Origin: Plantago elongata
Lineage: Eukaryota > Streptophyta > Magnoliopsida > Lamiales > Plantaginaceae
Assembly: GCA_036897095.1 (NCBI GenBank)
Contig: JAYMSP010000109.1
Coordinates: 1-64,000 of the forward strand
Reading direction: 5' to 3'
Length of the DNA: 64,000 nucleotides
Positions 13,001-26,100 of this stretch are shown in pieces. Position 1 is the stretch's first letter, and each line of letters starts with the position of its first letter. Made by a program: the position numbers and the translations under genes. The notes below the pieces were generated by a model. It was not told the origin of the DNA. It saw nothing but the letters and a program-made list of their open reading frames with translations, and made no database searches.

Positions 13001-13568
13001 AAAAACACCAAAAGATCAAAGTCAGGCATTATTGGTGATGCTGCCAACTCTCCTAACATTAGGATTTATGCCTTCAGAAACATTCTCAACAGTGAAGCAT
13101 TACCAAATCTGAGCTTAAAATCCAGTGTAACTACTACTAGAGCAACACCAACATTCATGATCTCCTATAACACACAAAAGTCCAACTAATCTAAGCTCGA
13201 TGCAAAAGAGTAGAGCTACAACAAAAGTAAATCAATCGTTCACATTGCAGATGATAAACCTAAGCATTCCTACATCAGATCACAACCTCACAAACCGGCT
13301 AATTCCAAATCGCATTTCGGATCTAACATTTCCGCATCGAAAATGAACAAAAAAACACCAAATCACAACAGATCAAACTCATTTTTGTAGAATAAACGAA
13401 GAGATTGAGCAACGTACCCATCATGAGAGAGTAGACGAGCAGGTAATTGTTCTTAAACGAATTGAACGCGGAGCTAGTGTTGGTCCGATCCTTGTTAGAT
13501 TTGCTGAGCTCCAAACCCGCCACAACGGCGGCCAAACCACCGAACACCATGTAGTAGAAGAGCTCCAT
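10008..13568 (-). CDS. MFS transporter, MFSD5/MOT2 (molybdate-anion transporter) type
   Basis: There are eight coding exons: 13568-13418, 12694-12550, 12473-12305, 11908-11638, 11465-11200, 11121-10906, 10674-10572 and 10072-10008. They sum to 1386 nt, giving 461 residues. The protein starts MELFYYMVFGGLAAVVAGLE and is a multi-span membrane protein, with about twelve hydrophobic segments. It contains LQGPYVYYLY, GSLADKTGRKRA (the MFS loop 2-3 signature), FESWLVAEH and SQYIPEEARSTIMNFFRIP, all of which I know from plant MFSD5-like proteins. The human and algal relatives are linked to molybdate uptake; the plant substrate is inferred only. The C-terminal tail (KTEEWTSLRQKNPED) is hydrophilic. 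All introns have GT/AG ends. A GAT-repeat lies in the leader (about 13672-13693). Confidence 0.93.
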
Positions 13569-13671
13569 TGTTAGTCGGAGAAAGTTTGAGAGCTAGCAAA
13601 TGAGAGAAAGGGAAAGTAGTTAGGCTAGCAAATGAGAATAGAAGCTGTGTGTTGGTTGTGCTTCTTCTCAA

Positions 13672-13693
13672 GTGATGATGATGATGATGATGA
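13672..13693. repeat. (GAT)n microsatellite in the transporter leader region
   Basis: About seven GAT units lie roughly 100 bp upstream of the transporter start codon (minus strand). They fall in the 5' leader or core promoter. Confidence 0.7.
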
Positions 13694-14945
13694 AGTGGCG
13701 AAGCATTTATATTTTTCAATTAATCTCTTTTTTTGTTTTGTTTTGGAATCTGAAATAAATTGGACTGGTGTCGGTGATCTGGATATTTGGTGCCGTTATG
13801 GGCCATTGGTGTTGCGATTTGTCAATCTGGGCCGTTGGATTGGGGTAGGGGTCCAGGATTTGGCGGGTTTTCTGGGGCATTATTGACTTTCACGGGTTTT
13901 GGGCTCACATGGTTTCGTTCTTCAACTCGTACTACTACACTCCCACTATTTAATTCTTAATTCTATAAGATCTGGTCGAAATAATATCTTCGTTCCATTT
14001 CGAGAAATCATCATCCTTGTACTATGTGTTTTTCAGCTCTATCCATCTTCTACAATAAAGAAACACACCAACTTTTGAAATACAGCCAAGCCGACATACA
14101 TGTATGAGTAAAAACCGTTTTATCTTACCAGAGACAGATTTTGAAGGTTAAAAGTCTAACTTCTTTGCAGTGAAAAAAGTTGCAATGAAGTCGTTATAGT
14201 AGATTGCCGAAAGAAATGAATAGTGGTAAATGTTGTGTTATCTTTAACTGATAACTTGTTACAGGAGTATTATTTTGTTGGTTTGTCAGCATACTTTCTC
14301 TACACAAGATTCAGGATTAAAAAATTATGAATCTAATCATGTCTTGCCTAAATTTCCTGGGCTTTGTTCAACGGTAACTAGTAAGCACATATCCATACAG
14401 CTTTAGGATTAGGAAGCTGAGCTAGGTAACTTTAAAGTGTATATGTAAGGTACCAAATCACACAACATAATAGCAAGAAATATTGACTCCTAACAAACAT
14501 TACTCCAAATTCAACCTCACACAAGTAATCGGCAATCTACACCAGAATGAAAGATGAACATTAAAACTTTCAATATACAACTTACAGCGATCAGACAGAG
14601 AACATGGTGCACAGAAGGAAAAAAATCCCTGCCGGGAGAAATGTTCATGAAGGAAGCCAGGGACCGAACGAGACTTAAATCAGACAACACTCGACCATAA
14701 TACAAGACGGACAAATCTGAAACCATGTCAACTTTGAAACAGTTAAAAACTATCCCGTCCTACATGCTACCACAATATACTACAAGAATCTGAACCCAGG
14801 ACATGTGCATTATACTATTCCTCCAGGCAGTTGTTTGTTTAAGAAGACGAGTCATTCCAAGAAAGAGAATTATCTGACAAGCCCAGAGATCAAGCTGTAA
14901 TGAAGACACCAGGAGGAATGAACTTTCATGTTTTCTCTGGTTAGA

Positions 14946-17900
14946 TTATGATGCATCCCCATGTCGATACATTGTGATTTCCTGCTGTTTGAAATAGCGG
15001 CGGTCCTCTTCATCAACGAGCACAAGGTTCAAGAAGTACTTCACACTAAATTTGTTGTTGATGTTCTTATAAGTTGGGGTTAGCTCATAAGGGCTCAAGA
15101 ACAATCTTAGTGGAATCGATTCACCTGTAAAAAATAAGAGATCATTCAGATTCGTGCATTAGATATTCAGTTTGTGACAGTTTTTGCTAGCCCTATACTC
15201 CTTTTCCTTGGGGGGAGGATTTCGGTTTGTGTTGTAGAGGATTTGATTGTTACCTCATGAAATTTCTAAAACCCCAAAGCAGACCAAGATTGTTGAGAAA
15301 ACTTCCCTCTTAAACGAAAACCAATTTTAAGAAGGAAAAAAACAAGTTTTATGGGGGGAAAGGAGCCAAAACCGACGTTGCAATTTCATTTCAGATTTAT
15401 TCTTCTTTCTGTAAAACTGTCGGTAATACTAGTATTTTGCCAAACCACTGTGTTTGATGGCGAAATAGGATCACCACTCTCCATACAAAATAGAAAATAA
15501 TGTACTTTACTACTTTACAACTATATATACCTCTAACTGGAGCACCATCCATAAGTTCAAACTTTGCTAGTGTCTCTGTTTCGACATGGGTGTTGGCCCC
15601 ACTTCCTGTTGATTCTCTGCGACGAATTTCCAGATCCATATTCTTCAGCTTGATTCTCACAAGAAGAAAATATATTTTGCCCACAATAACATCTTTCAGA
15701 TGATACCTGGATAATTAACAATCAAACAGCGTGGCATCATTCACAGTTATAGAAAGCCAAAAGCTCCGAATGTCCACACAAGAAATGGGCTTAACTAAAC
15801 TTAACTGGTATCGGAAAAGGTAAAAAAATCAAGTGAAATGATAAAAATAAATAAATTTATAGTAATTTTATCTAAATCCTGAAATTCAAGGATTGCCTTC
15901 CAAATGCCAATAAGTAAACCATGTTCATCAACTTAGAACAGTAACTTACTTGCTCTTATTGTACTCAAACTCAATGTGAAGGCAGTCTTCTATGCCAACT
16001 TCCATCTACAATAGAAGGGCAAAGAACAACATATTTTTAATTTTTTTATCTTTCAAGGGTACAAGGCATAAAAATAAGGCTATAGTCATGTCTAAAGTTG
16101 CACAACTATCAAATTTAATGCCAATAATGCACGAGTATTATTGCAATACCTTGATGCTGTTGTTAATTGGTGGCGGGGGGCTATAATTCCGAACCTGGTC
16201 CACGAAACAAACAGGTATGAAGTTTATGAAATTATACATACTGAGGCTACAATTGCACCTCGGCAAATTAATGACACTGTGCTACTCTACCGCAAGATTT
16301 ATAGATAATAAAATCTATCGATGCCACGTGCTCCTCTAGTGCAAGATTTTCTGATCACAAGTTTCAGAGAGTTTCTGGCATGCTAATATGGATTAGACAC
16401 CCTCCAGGTTAGCAGACTCGCAGGTTGAAAACAACCAAGGGGTAGCTTAGTAAGATATTAACAGCGCTTGTTGGGATGGGAACTTGGGGGACGGGGGTAG
16501 TAATAAAAGCAATAGACACCACTCCTAGACTAGGTCAGCGATCTCAGTCCTAGGAGCCACATTCTTAATGAAACATTAAGGCTTAAACCATTAACTACAC
16601 AAAGGGCTGGGATTAGGATCAACAATCCTTAAAACAAAGAAAAATCAATCAACTGCAGCATTGCTTAAGCTAACTGCTTAAACTTAATCTTCTCAATTAT
16701 TGCAATAATTTCATAACATGGCCTACATTGACATTACCAGTCCAACCAATTTTTATTTTTTTAATGTGAACATTGGCAGTGGTGATATTTTAGATTGTGA
16801 ATGAGAAAATAACCATACCACAAACTCCTGATATTCCACCACGCTACCAGCATAGCCCCGGTTGATTGTCACTTTTAACACATACCTGAAACAAGCACAT
16901 AAGTTGGACTGTGATACTATCTTTCACACTACAAAGATGAGATTTAGAATATACGAACAAAGACATGTTGAGAATGCAATAATGCTTGTTTTGAACTGCG
17001 AAAGATTGCAGTGGTGGAAAGGAATTGGAATATATTGAAGGCAGAAAAGCGAATTGCTACCTAAAGTTCGACAACTTGTGAGATTTGATCCCTGAAGTAT
17101 AATTTTCAGAGTTCTAAATGTGTTGCTTGGTCCCCCCCCAAAGTATAATTTTCAGAGTTTTTGTTAGTCGGAGCATCTTATACACATTAGATGGAAAGCA
17201 TTTATAACGGGCATATAGCTAAGCATTTTAAATTTCCAGGGGGCAAATCACAACCTAGCAATGATCAGGGGGAAAACCGCACAAACAGATAAACTTCGGG
17301 GGGCAAAATGCTTTTCTGCCTATACATATAGTAGAGAGAAACATACCTCAGCCGGACATTTACCCCATTGTAAGTTTCATATGGCATCTCCACGGTTGAG
17401 AACTCAAATGGAAATGTTTTCCGTTCATAGATTTCTCCAGGAACATCAAGTTCACGGACTACATGTAAAAGAAAACATATGTGAGGAGGAAAACTTACTT
17501 TGAATTTTATAATATGCAAGGACAGACACATAAAGCTGATCTGCATTTCTATGAGAATTAACATGTGTATTCTACTTACCCAGAGAAGTGAAGTCATAGA
17601 AATTGCCTCTGTCAAAGTACATTTCTGAAAACCAAAAACAATGCTTAGCAAACTAATCGTGCAGACAATATAGTTAATCCTTGTGTACTAAACTCTCAAT
17701 TGATCAGAAAAACATATAGACACTTGATTGAAAGCGAGAGGGGTATTATATGTCAAGATTTGCTATAGCTGACACTATATAAAAGTAAAAGTGGACCTGC
17801 AATCCATCAATGAAATCAAGAAGAAACACACCTATCTGGCCAAGAAGTTCAACTTTGATTCCATTGTGCTCCACCTTCTTACCGGAAACAGGTTCTACGA

Positions 17901-18764
17901 AAATCTGAAAACACATCATCCAACCATCACGTCAATTTATTTGGACCCAAACGTAAAAGATAATAAGAGCCAATTTCAATTGACAGAGATATACCTTGCC
18001 AGATATGGTTTCTTGACTCTGGAATAGTGGAACCATTACCGTTGGACCTTTCTCCTTCTTTACCGGAACCTATTGCAGTATTAGTATATGGAGAGAGAGA
18101 GAAAAATCAGCCTTCGTTGCCAATACTGAGGAGAAATCCATTATCCATTTTACTGATAAGCAGTACAAATGGATTTGAAGTATTCATCATGTGACGCATA
18201 ACTACGAGCTAAAGCTCAAATTTAACATCACTAAAACAGTTCACCACTTTCATTTCACAAAATTTATTCAGTCTTGAATGAATAACAATATATAACAGAG
18301 CAGGCATAAGAGATAGATCATACTGTAATTTCTTTTATAAACCATCACTTTGACTTTAACCAAACAGATATGGAGCAATGGGCATATATTTCTCGCAAGC
18401 AGGATCCAATATATCAATTGATACAACTATAAGCTTAAAATTTAATGACGGCAATAAGTATTATCATATAAATTACAATATAGCATCCCTGGTTTCAAAA
18501 CTATAACTTAATCAAAGTAAATGGCATTGCAATCGTGACCATGGCATACATCAAGTGCTCTAAACTTACATAAACTAGAATCTAGGATAAGCTATACCTG
18601 TTTTCGGGATTTCCCATCCGAAAATACAACCGAAATGTTGCATGCTGGTTTAAATGCTCCAATTATATAATTCTGAAATCAGGATAGTATAATCACTTCT
18701 ATGTAGACTAAAGCAGGAAAAAGCAAAAAACTTATTCAAAAGCAAAACAATAATGCTTCACCAT
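14946..18764 (-). CDS. VPS26: Retromer subunit VPS26
   Basis: There are eleven coding exons: 18764-18762 (ATG only), 18672-18598, 18069-17995, 17904-17832, 17624-17580, 17458-17347, 16885-16819, 16194-16150, 16005-15950, 15706-15531 and 15124-14946. They total 906 nt, giving 301 residues, the usual plant VPS26 length. The protein has an arrestin-like fold. Diagnostic stretches are GAFKPACNI, VEHNGIKVELLGQIEMYFDRG, PGEIYERKTFPFEF, ETYNGVNVRLRY, DCLHIEFEYNKSKYHLKDV and NTHVETETLAKFELMDG. VPS26 joins VPS35 and VPS29 to recycle vacuolar sorting receptors from endosomes. A non-coding 5' exon ends at 19603 and an intron runs to 18811, so the leader is spliced. The 3' UTR runs to about 14500. Confidence 0.97.
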
Positions 18765-19602
18765 TTCCCAAACGAAATCCGAGCTGAATCCAAAGACTTG
18801 ATCAAATCACCTGAAATGAAGTTTTGTTCCATTATAAATCAATCTCCAATAATAATAATATGTTCAAATTTACTAGAGATTCTATCCAACAAACATATGA
18901 AAACAACTTAGGCTGAAAAATAAGAACCGTCGAGGAAATTGTAATGATATTAAAGAATTTCCATTCCAGCACCAGAATTCTAGATGATCAACTGTTCAAC
19001 TTAAATCTCAAATCACCACATTAAAACAGGAAAGTACTCTCAAATTACAGCTGAATCCTAAGGCCCTGTACATCAAAACTAGCTTATGTGCTAGTTGGTA
19101 GCTAATATACTAGGTAGCTAACAAGCTAGTCGGTATTTGATTAGGTAGCTAATAAGGTAGGTGTTTAGTACTACTATATTAATTAGCTGATTTGCAAAAT
19201 ATATGATGCAAGAACAATTGTATTCAGCTAAACTATAAGAAGCTATCAGTTAGTTCCATAACGGATTTATTTCGGAAAAAAATCTTTAAGCTATAGTTTA
19301 CAGGCCAGTGGTAAATAGAGTCTAACCCTTGCAAGCAATAAATTTCCACTCAATCTTTTCAAAACGGGCTCCAACTACAGTAATGTGTCAACAATAGCGA
19401 AAGGTCAATCCAGAAAGTATACTAAAACACTGAATAAGCTGGAAAACGCAGTCTATTGGGCGAAATTGCAATGTCATTTCAGAAGTTCCAACACCATAAA
19501 ACCTAAGATGATCGATCAGCCTAATCGGAATCAGAAACTGAAACAAGTAGACAGAAAATAGATATTGTACATAGAAATTTCAGGTTGGGCAAAGTAAATT
19601 AC

Positions 19603-19667
19603 CAGAGGAGATCTTCGCGAGAGATGGGAGAGGAGACGACGAGAAAAGAGATCACAGCAGTTACCAG

Positions 19668-19699
<32 letters not shown>

Positions 19700-19735
19700 C
19701 GAATTCTTTAGCCTTTACGATGCTGTTAGGGCGTG
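19603..19735 (-). other. 5' UTR exon of VPS26 with (CT)n tract
   Basis: On the minus strand a donor GTAATT begins at 19602. The exon upstream of it carries a CT-repeat (plus-strand GA tract, about 19671-19696). The matching acceptor is at 18811, just before the exon that ends in the ATG. CT-rich leaders are common in plant housekeeping genes. The transcription start is only estimated. Confidence 0.6.
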
Positions 19736-19739
19736 TTCG

Positions 19740-21190
19740 GCAAAGTCGTGACCCAGTCCAATCCGTGATTCTAATTGAGTTTCGGACGGGTGTTTGGATT
19801 CTGGGTTGGGTATGCGGGTCTCCTCTAGGGTATCGTATTGGTGTCTGGAAAATTTTATATTCAATTTCTTTTTCTTTTTTCTTTGTTTTCTATGTATAGA
19901 TGTAACGTACCTAGATAACATCGATTTACCCGCCGGAAATTTTAAATGTTGGCACCAGATCACATACATTATAAGTTACTACCTTCGGTACATTAAGAGG
20001 ATTAAGAATAATGAAAAAAATAAAAGGTACTCTCTCTATCTTTAAATCTAATAAAACTTTTCATTTTCAACGTAATTTATGGTAATAACCTCCTTAATAT
20101 AACTCATTAACAACATATTATTTTATCCACAACCGACGTGTATTTTTTCACTCAATTAGTATCTCGAACTCATTTCTTACCGCATACTTCAATGAAACCA
20201 TATATTTTTCTTAATAAACGTGCATAAGTAAATTGTATCAAGGACATATGAAACATTATATTGGTAAAGGACTAAAAGTTGTAAGTATTAAGAATTTTAT
20301 GTATACTTTATCATTCAATTGCAACTTTATTAGTATAATATGATTAATAAATTTGTGAAAGAATAAAAGAAAGAAATTACTATCAACTTCAACTAAAATT
20401 GTCTTTTTTAAATTACTTTTAGCTAAATAAGAAGTACATGGCAAACTATAAAAAAATTTATTTTAACAAGTTAAAAAATTATTGTACCACTACAAAAAAA
20501 ATTAAACCTTAAAATTGATAAACATACATCCGGAGTGAATTAGATAAAGTGCAATTGGTTCGATTTGCAGGCTAATGATTCGCTAAAAGATAAATAATGC
20601 GAATGGAACAAATATAATAGATGCAGATTTGGAAATTAAGATGGATTCTTGTTTAAGTTGATTCAGAAACGTGAATAAGAACGGAAAGAAGAAAGTGGAG
20701 GGGAAGATAAGTGTTGGTGACAAGTAAAATAACGTGAAGGAAATAATTGAATAAGAGTTTTTAAATTATAAGTAAATAAGGTTGAAATATAGTTTAGATG
20801 ATGATTCTTTTATCATGGTTAATACATATGTAATTAAATTTTAATTAGAATGATACGTTTTATATTTTGAAGAGTAAAATTAATTGGGACTCCGGAGAGC
20901 GGGATAGAAGATACAGTAGTTGCCTATATTTATAAAAGAAAAGGGTTTGGTTTCATAGGTGTGACTTTGAGTCGTGATACTTGCTGATTAGCATGCAGGC
21001 CAATAAACAACTAATCCGTCAAGTCAAGCAAGAACATTCGAGAAACAAAGAAAATACATATTTATTGTGATTAGTAGTAGGAGAGGACGTCAGAATTAGA
21101 AATAGAGGCCAACAGTGTAATTTCCGTCAAATTGGAAGGGCCGAAATGTCAATAAAATCCCATCGAATTGTTAATCTATGTTGTTGACTT
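19740..21190. other. Intergenic DNA between VPS26 and cytochrome b5; possible Stowaway-like remnant
   Basis: No exon is visible. A block beginning near 20028 with TACTCTCTCTATCTTTAAAT resembles the degenerate end of a Tc1/mariner-type MITE (consensus TACTCCCTCCGTCC). It is followed by the A/T-rich body seen in such elements, and a possible far end (CATCCGGAGTGAA) lies near 20530. The right part carries the promoter of cytochrome b5. Confidence 0.35.
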
Positions 21191-21192
21191 GT

Positions 21193-21201
21193 CCTTTATA
21201 T
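21193..21201 (+). promoter_or_regulatory. Likely TATA box of the cytochrome b5 gene
   Basis: TTTATATATC lies about 250 bp upstream of the ATG. The leader between them holds a CT-rich stretch, a splice donor near 21306 (TATCGTAAG) and an acceptor (TTCTGTAG) just before the ATG. The transcript therefore has a 5' UTR intron of about 125 bp. Confidence 0.5.
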
Positions 21202-21440
21202 ATCATCATCACCATTACCAGTGATACAATTTGGTCACGCAGCTGGTGAAGAAACCAACAGAGAGAGAAGAATCAAAGGAGCCTTGTTCAACTCTCTCTC
21301 GTATCGTAAGTAAGCTCTTCTTTCATTTGCAGGATTCTGCCTTTTGTTTTTTATAAACTTTCCAATCTATTTATCTCATCAATTTATCTCGTGCTAATAA
21401 TTACCTCTCAATTTCTTTTTCTTTTTCTGTAGTTACTGAA

Positions 21441-22583
21441 ATGGCGTCAGATCCCAAAATTCACTTGTTCGAGGACGTCTCTAAGCATAACCAGATTAAG
21501 GATTGTTGGCTTATCATCAATGGAAAGGTCAGATCTTTTCTTGTTTAGCTCAACAACCTGATTACTGTGTTAATAATAGTAGTAAGCAAAGGTTATTTTT
21601 GTTTTTCGAAAGGCTTTTTATATGAGGCAGGTGATTGGCTTTAGGTTAATTAGCCCATAATTCATTTATGTTTGCTTTTGATTTGTGACTTGTGTGATTA
21701 TATTCTGACTCTAAACTCTAACCGAGTGGAAATCGATATTTGATTTGGTGTAATTAAGAAAACTTAAGCATGTGATTTGTGTTTATGTAACAAAATTACT
21801 GGATAGTAGTTGATTTGGTGTAATTAAGAAAACTTAAGCATGTGATTTGTGTTTATGTAACAAAATTACTGGATAGTAGATGGTTAAGAAGTAAGAACCT
21901 CTGTGCAAAAACTTCGAATCTTCAAGTGATTGGGTTAAATGAAGTATAAATGTTAGTGTATGGATGTGTGAATAAGTTGGAAGAATCAGCATGGCTGGTA
22001 TTACTAGTGGATTATTTCAAGTTTCTCAGTTTAATCAAATTGAATTTCAGTGATTCTGCTTCATATAATCCATGTTTGACAACAAGTATCAAGTTTGCTA
22101 TCAACTGTTTTGGAAGTTGTTCTGTTTTGGACTTCGATCTGAGTGGCTTAGGAGCCATAACTCCAATCGTTTTTCAGGTTTATGATGTGACCCCATTTAT
22201 GGAGGATCACCCTGGAGGTGATGAAGTTCTGCTATCAGCAACTGGTAATAACTTGCACTGCTATAATAATATCTGAAAAGGCTAGTAGAAACTGATGAGT
22301 CGTTGCAACCTTGTTTATTGGCCGTTTTGCAGGAAAAGATGCTACCAATGACTTCGAAGATGTTGGCCACAGTGACAATGCAACGGAAATGATGGCCCAG
22401 TACTACATTGGTGATATAGACATGGCCACCGTGCCCCTTAAGCGAACTTACACTGCTCCACAGCAACCAGCTTACAACCAGGACAAGTCTAGTGAGTTTT
22501 TGATCAAGATTCTCCAGTTCTTGGTGCCTCTTATGATACTGGGACTGGCTTTCACCGTCCGGTACTACACCAAGGAGAAATGA
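21441..22583 (+). CDS. CYTB5: Cytochrome b5, tail-anchored ER isoform
   Basis: There are three coding exons: 21441-21527, 22178-22244 and 22333-22583. They total 405 nt, giving 134 residues. The heme-binding domain occupies residues 6-80. The axial ligands are His40 in EDHPGGDEVLL and His64 in FEDVGHSDNA. A proline-rich linker (about 85-102) leads to one C-terminal membrane helix (about 106-126, FLIKILQFLVPLMILGLAF). The basic tail VRYYTKEK fits an ER tail-anchored protein that donates electrons to fatty-acid desaturases, hydroxylases and P450s. Intron 1 carries a perfect 70-bp tandem duplication. The gene converges with the TBC gene, with about 560 bp between their stop codons. Confidence 0.96.
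21740..21879. repeat. Perfect 70-bp tandem duplication in cytochrome b5 intron 1
   Basis: Unit 1 is 21740-21809 and unit 2 is 21810-21879. I found no mismatch between them, and the match stops sharply on both sides. A perfect copy in intron DNA implies a very recent duplication or an assembly artefact. Confidence 0.9.
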
Positions 22584-23142
22584 TTTCTTTGAATTTCCAT
22601 TCCTAGTTATTGTTGGTTGGTTGAAAATGAATCATCCTCATTTCCAGCTTGTTGAACTCATTATATATGTTGTTGGATTTCTTGCGGAATTACATAACTT
22701 TCGAGAAGGTTTATATATATATTGCCTTTCGGAGTTGCATTTTGCATAGCCGGTGAGAGTATACCTATTAAAGTTACGAGTATCCTATTTTAAGATGATA
22801 TACATAGACCTGCACAAGGTCAATTTGGACAAGACGAGAATGTTTTTTCAAGTGCAGATTAGGAAAACAAAGCTTCGGATCAACAGCAACAGAAATACAA
22901 CACTAGCCTCTCCTGATTATCCTGGCTCAATAGCCAGCATATTAGTATACAGATACAGAAGATACAGATGACTTTTTCTTTGGAAAATGTCTCTGCAAGT
23001 ATAATAACATCTTACATAAGAGACATTAGCTTTGCTGCTTTCAGAATAGCAAGTCTCAAATTAGATCCCACAAGAACCCTTGCGCAAGAATTTATAATTA
23101 GCTGTGGCCATTGAAATAAATAGAAGAGCTCTACCAAAGGCA

Positions 23143-26100
23143 TTATAACGGCGTCTCAACCTTATTATGAAGTGTCACCACCAAATCGTGTGCATCATCT
23201 AGAAGCTTCCAGACATCAAGTTGCCCAGCCATAGCATTACACTCCTTTAATATCTCATCCATGCTAAAGTACTTTTCAATGATCTGTTTCCTCCTCTGCA
23301 ACACAGAGGCTGCAATGGCATAAAGCAGGAGATCCTCCGTTGGTGGGGCTCGCTGCCTTATCTTGCTCCACGCAGACTTCCCAATCCCAGCCCTTATTGC
23401 AGCCTGGTCAGCCCACATCACCTCCCATATACACAATGTTTGTTCAAATGTTAACTCCCTTCTAAAAAGTACCACCACCATCCTGTAAACGAAGAAGCAA
23501 TCCTCCGCCTGGAGTTTCTCCAAGTGCCTGTAAAGATGTGAATCTTTGTATTTAATGATTTTTGATACGATATTAAGTTGCCTTCTGATTCCCAATTCGT
23601 CGAGCCTGAAATTATGACGAGCCTTCTTCATGAAGCCCACAAAACACCAGAAAGCTACATGGTCCTCTGGTATAACGGAGATTATAGGCGAAAGCAGGTC
23701 ACTCATCCCCTGACAGTAGCCAATTTCTGAGTCAAAAAGTGCATAAGCTTCGAGAATTGCAACTAAACGGGCTGCATGGAAGATCCGACCCGGATCAAGG
23801 TGATCATAGTCCTTGAGTCCAACAGTTTCAGCTAAACAACGTGCTTTAGCTTCTGTTACAGTGGCTTGTACTGGGGAATAAGTTATCCATTCTTCATTAG
23901 CTCGAATGGCGTCTAAGCGGATAATGCGTTGCCAGGTGGCATAATCTTCTGGGCTGAATGGTTCTGAGTGGAGTTCTGTGTTCAGAGGGGATTCCTCTTC
24001 AGCGAAAATCAATGACAGGTTAAAAATTTCACTCTCTTCAGGGTTGTCTGAGGAATCAGAATCTGAGGACTCTGAATCAGAAGCAATGGCCAAGTCGGTG
24101 ATTTGTGTAGAATCATCAGATCCATCAGCCATTTTACTTGTGAGCTGGTCAGGTTCCTCATCATATTGGAAGGCTTCCTCACTGGAAAGGGATTCTCTAG
24201 CACTCATAACATCCTCAGAGTCTGGAGAATCCAAGTCTTCAGTGAGAATTTCACCAGAAAAGTTGCTTGTTTGACCATTTCCATCTGACTTGAAAAGTTT
24301 TCTGTTGCTTTTAAGAAGCCGGCGACACCGCCTCCGTAATTTCTCATATTCCTTCCTGCATACATTATAACATTTGGACAATGAGGAAATAATAGAAATT
24401 GAATCCATAAACTCTACGTTTGTTCCTCCACTCAAGTTCTTTATGCATATGATGGATTAATTAGGTAATTGAAGGAGAACAGGAGTTCGTAAGTGCACCT
24501 TTTCTGAGTTTTTATCACGTCTCTTTCTTCTTTGGAGCTTGTGAGGTCATAGCTGCAAAATTAAATATAATCAGCATCATTGCAAAACTTGATTCTTCCA
24601 TTTGACAAAGAAAATGACAAACTTATCTATATCACCAAGCAAACAATAAAAGTAGACAACCCAAAGGACATTAGTATTAGGATATATTATGCTTTAGAAG
24701 TACATTTTCTGACAGCTTTATAATCTCAAGTAAAACACAAACACACAGATGGTTGTCTGGATGCCATCACTAACATACATTGAAAGGATAAACTATTCAT
24801 CAAAAGATTGGATACAAGTACATGAAAGGTAAGTACATCCGTACATAAAGCGACACGCAGTTCAAATATAAGTGTCACATAAATTGTAGTGAACCACCGG
24901 TATATGATGAGATTCATATGCTATCTAGCGTCCCCAATTCAGATTGGTCGGTTCTGGGTGATCTTTCAGGTCTAAATTATTATCCGATCAATGGATGAGC
25001 AAGACATGAGGTTATTTATATTTACATAAAAAATGTGGGGGTAGAAGTTGAGAAATGAAGAAAAGTAGATTACAGATTGAGACACAGCAATAACATATAT
25101 ACTCCTATATACATATTTGTATTATCTGCGGGGTTAGTCAACTTACACTCCTAGTAGAAATGGCCAGACCTCTGCCCGAATACTTGGATCTACACCCTAC
25201 ATAAAACAAGGTAGCAACATTAAATTCAATGGACTATAACAAAAACACAACCAAACTCACAGAAACCAACGATCTAAGATCAATTGACATGGAAAAAATA
25301 GAAAGCTATTTCGAGAAAATGACCCACCCCACTTCGAACTTTCTTGAGAAATTTAAGTCCGTTGTCACGAAGCTTTCCATCTGGTGTGAACAAAGTTTTC
25401 CAATGGTGAGCTGAAAGTATGTGCTTTCTTTTCCTTCGAGACCATGGTGATTTCAAACGAGCCCTGCAATTGTCCAGTAACATGTGTCAACTGTTTGTAA
25501 AATAAAAACGAGAAAGCCATGGACAATTCTGTTTCCATCAACAAAATAAAAAGCCAGTTCCGACTTGCAGGAAGTTCAGTATAAGAGTAACATATAGAAT
25601 GACCATCAACACAAAAATTACACATCACATGAAGAGGAAAAAGGAGATAAAGTCACAAGCTTTATTTCCACAGTTACCAGCTGGGTTGATGCAAACAATG
25701 ATGTTCAGCAATCAGGTCAGGAGACACACTCAGAGAAACATCTACCATCAAGAAAACGCTCTTTCCGCAAGTTCAAATTGTTCCACCATTCTGAAACAAC
25801 TAAAGCCTACCAAAAGAAGATCAACAACAAATACCCTACAAGCTAGAGCTTCCTCTCTATTTCCCATGAATTTCCTTATTGGACTAAATCCCCAAATAAT
25901 ATATCTTCACTTAAACAAAACCAAATACATATTCTACAACAAAACCAGCAATTTAGAGAAGTAGGACCATTGATCACACGGATATGGTACCAAACGAGAT
26001 GACTTGATCAAAACCTTATCTCTCATCTTTGACTAGCAAAATAAAAAATAAAACAACTTGCTACTTAGACTATTCAAATCAACACTATTTACATTTCAAA

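Noticed and set aside
19076-19270. Block with repeated GTAGCTAAT and AGCTAGT words in the VPS26 leader intron
   Set aside because: It might be a MITE, but the ends could not be paired.
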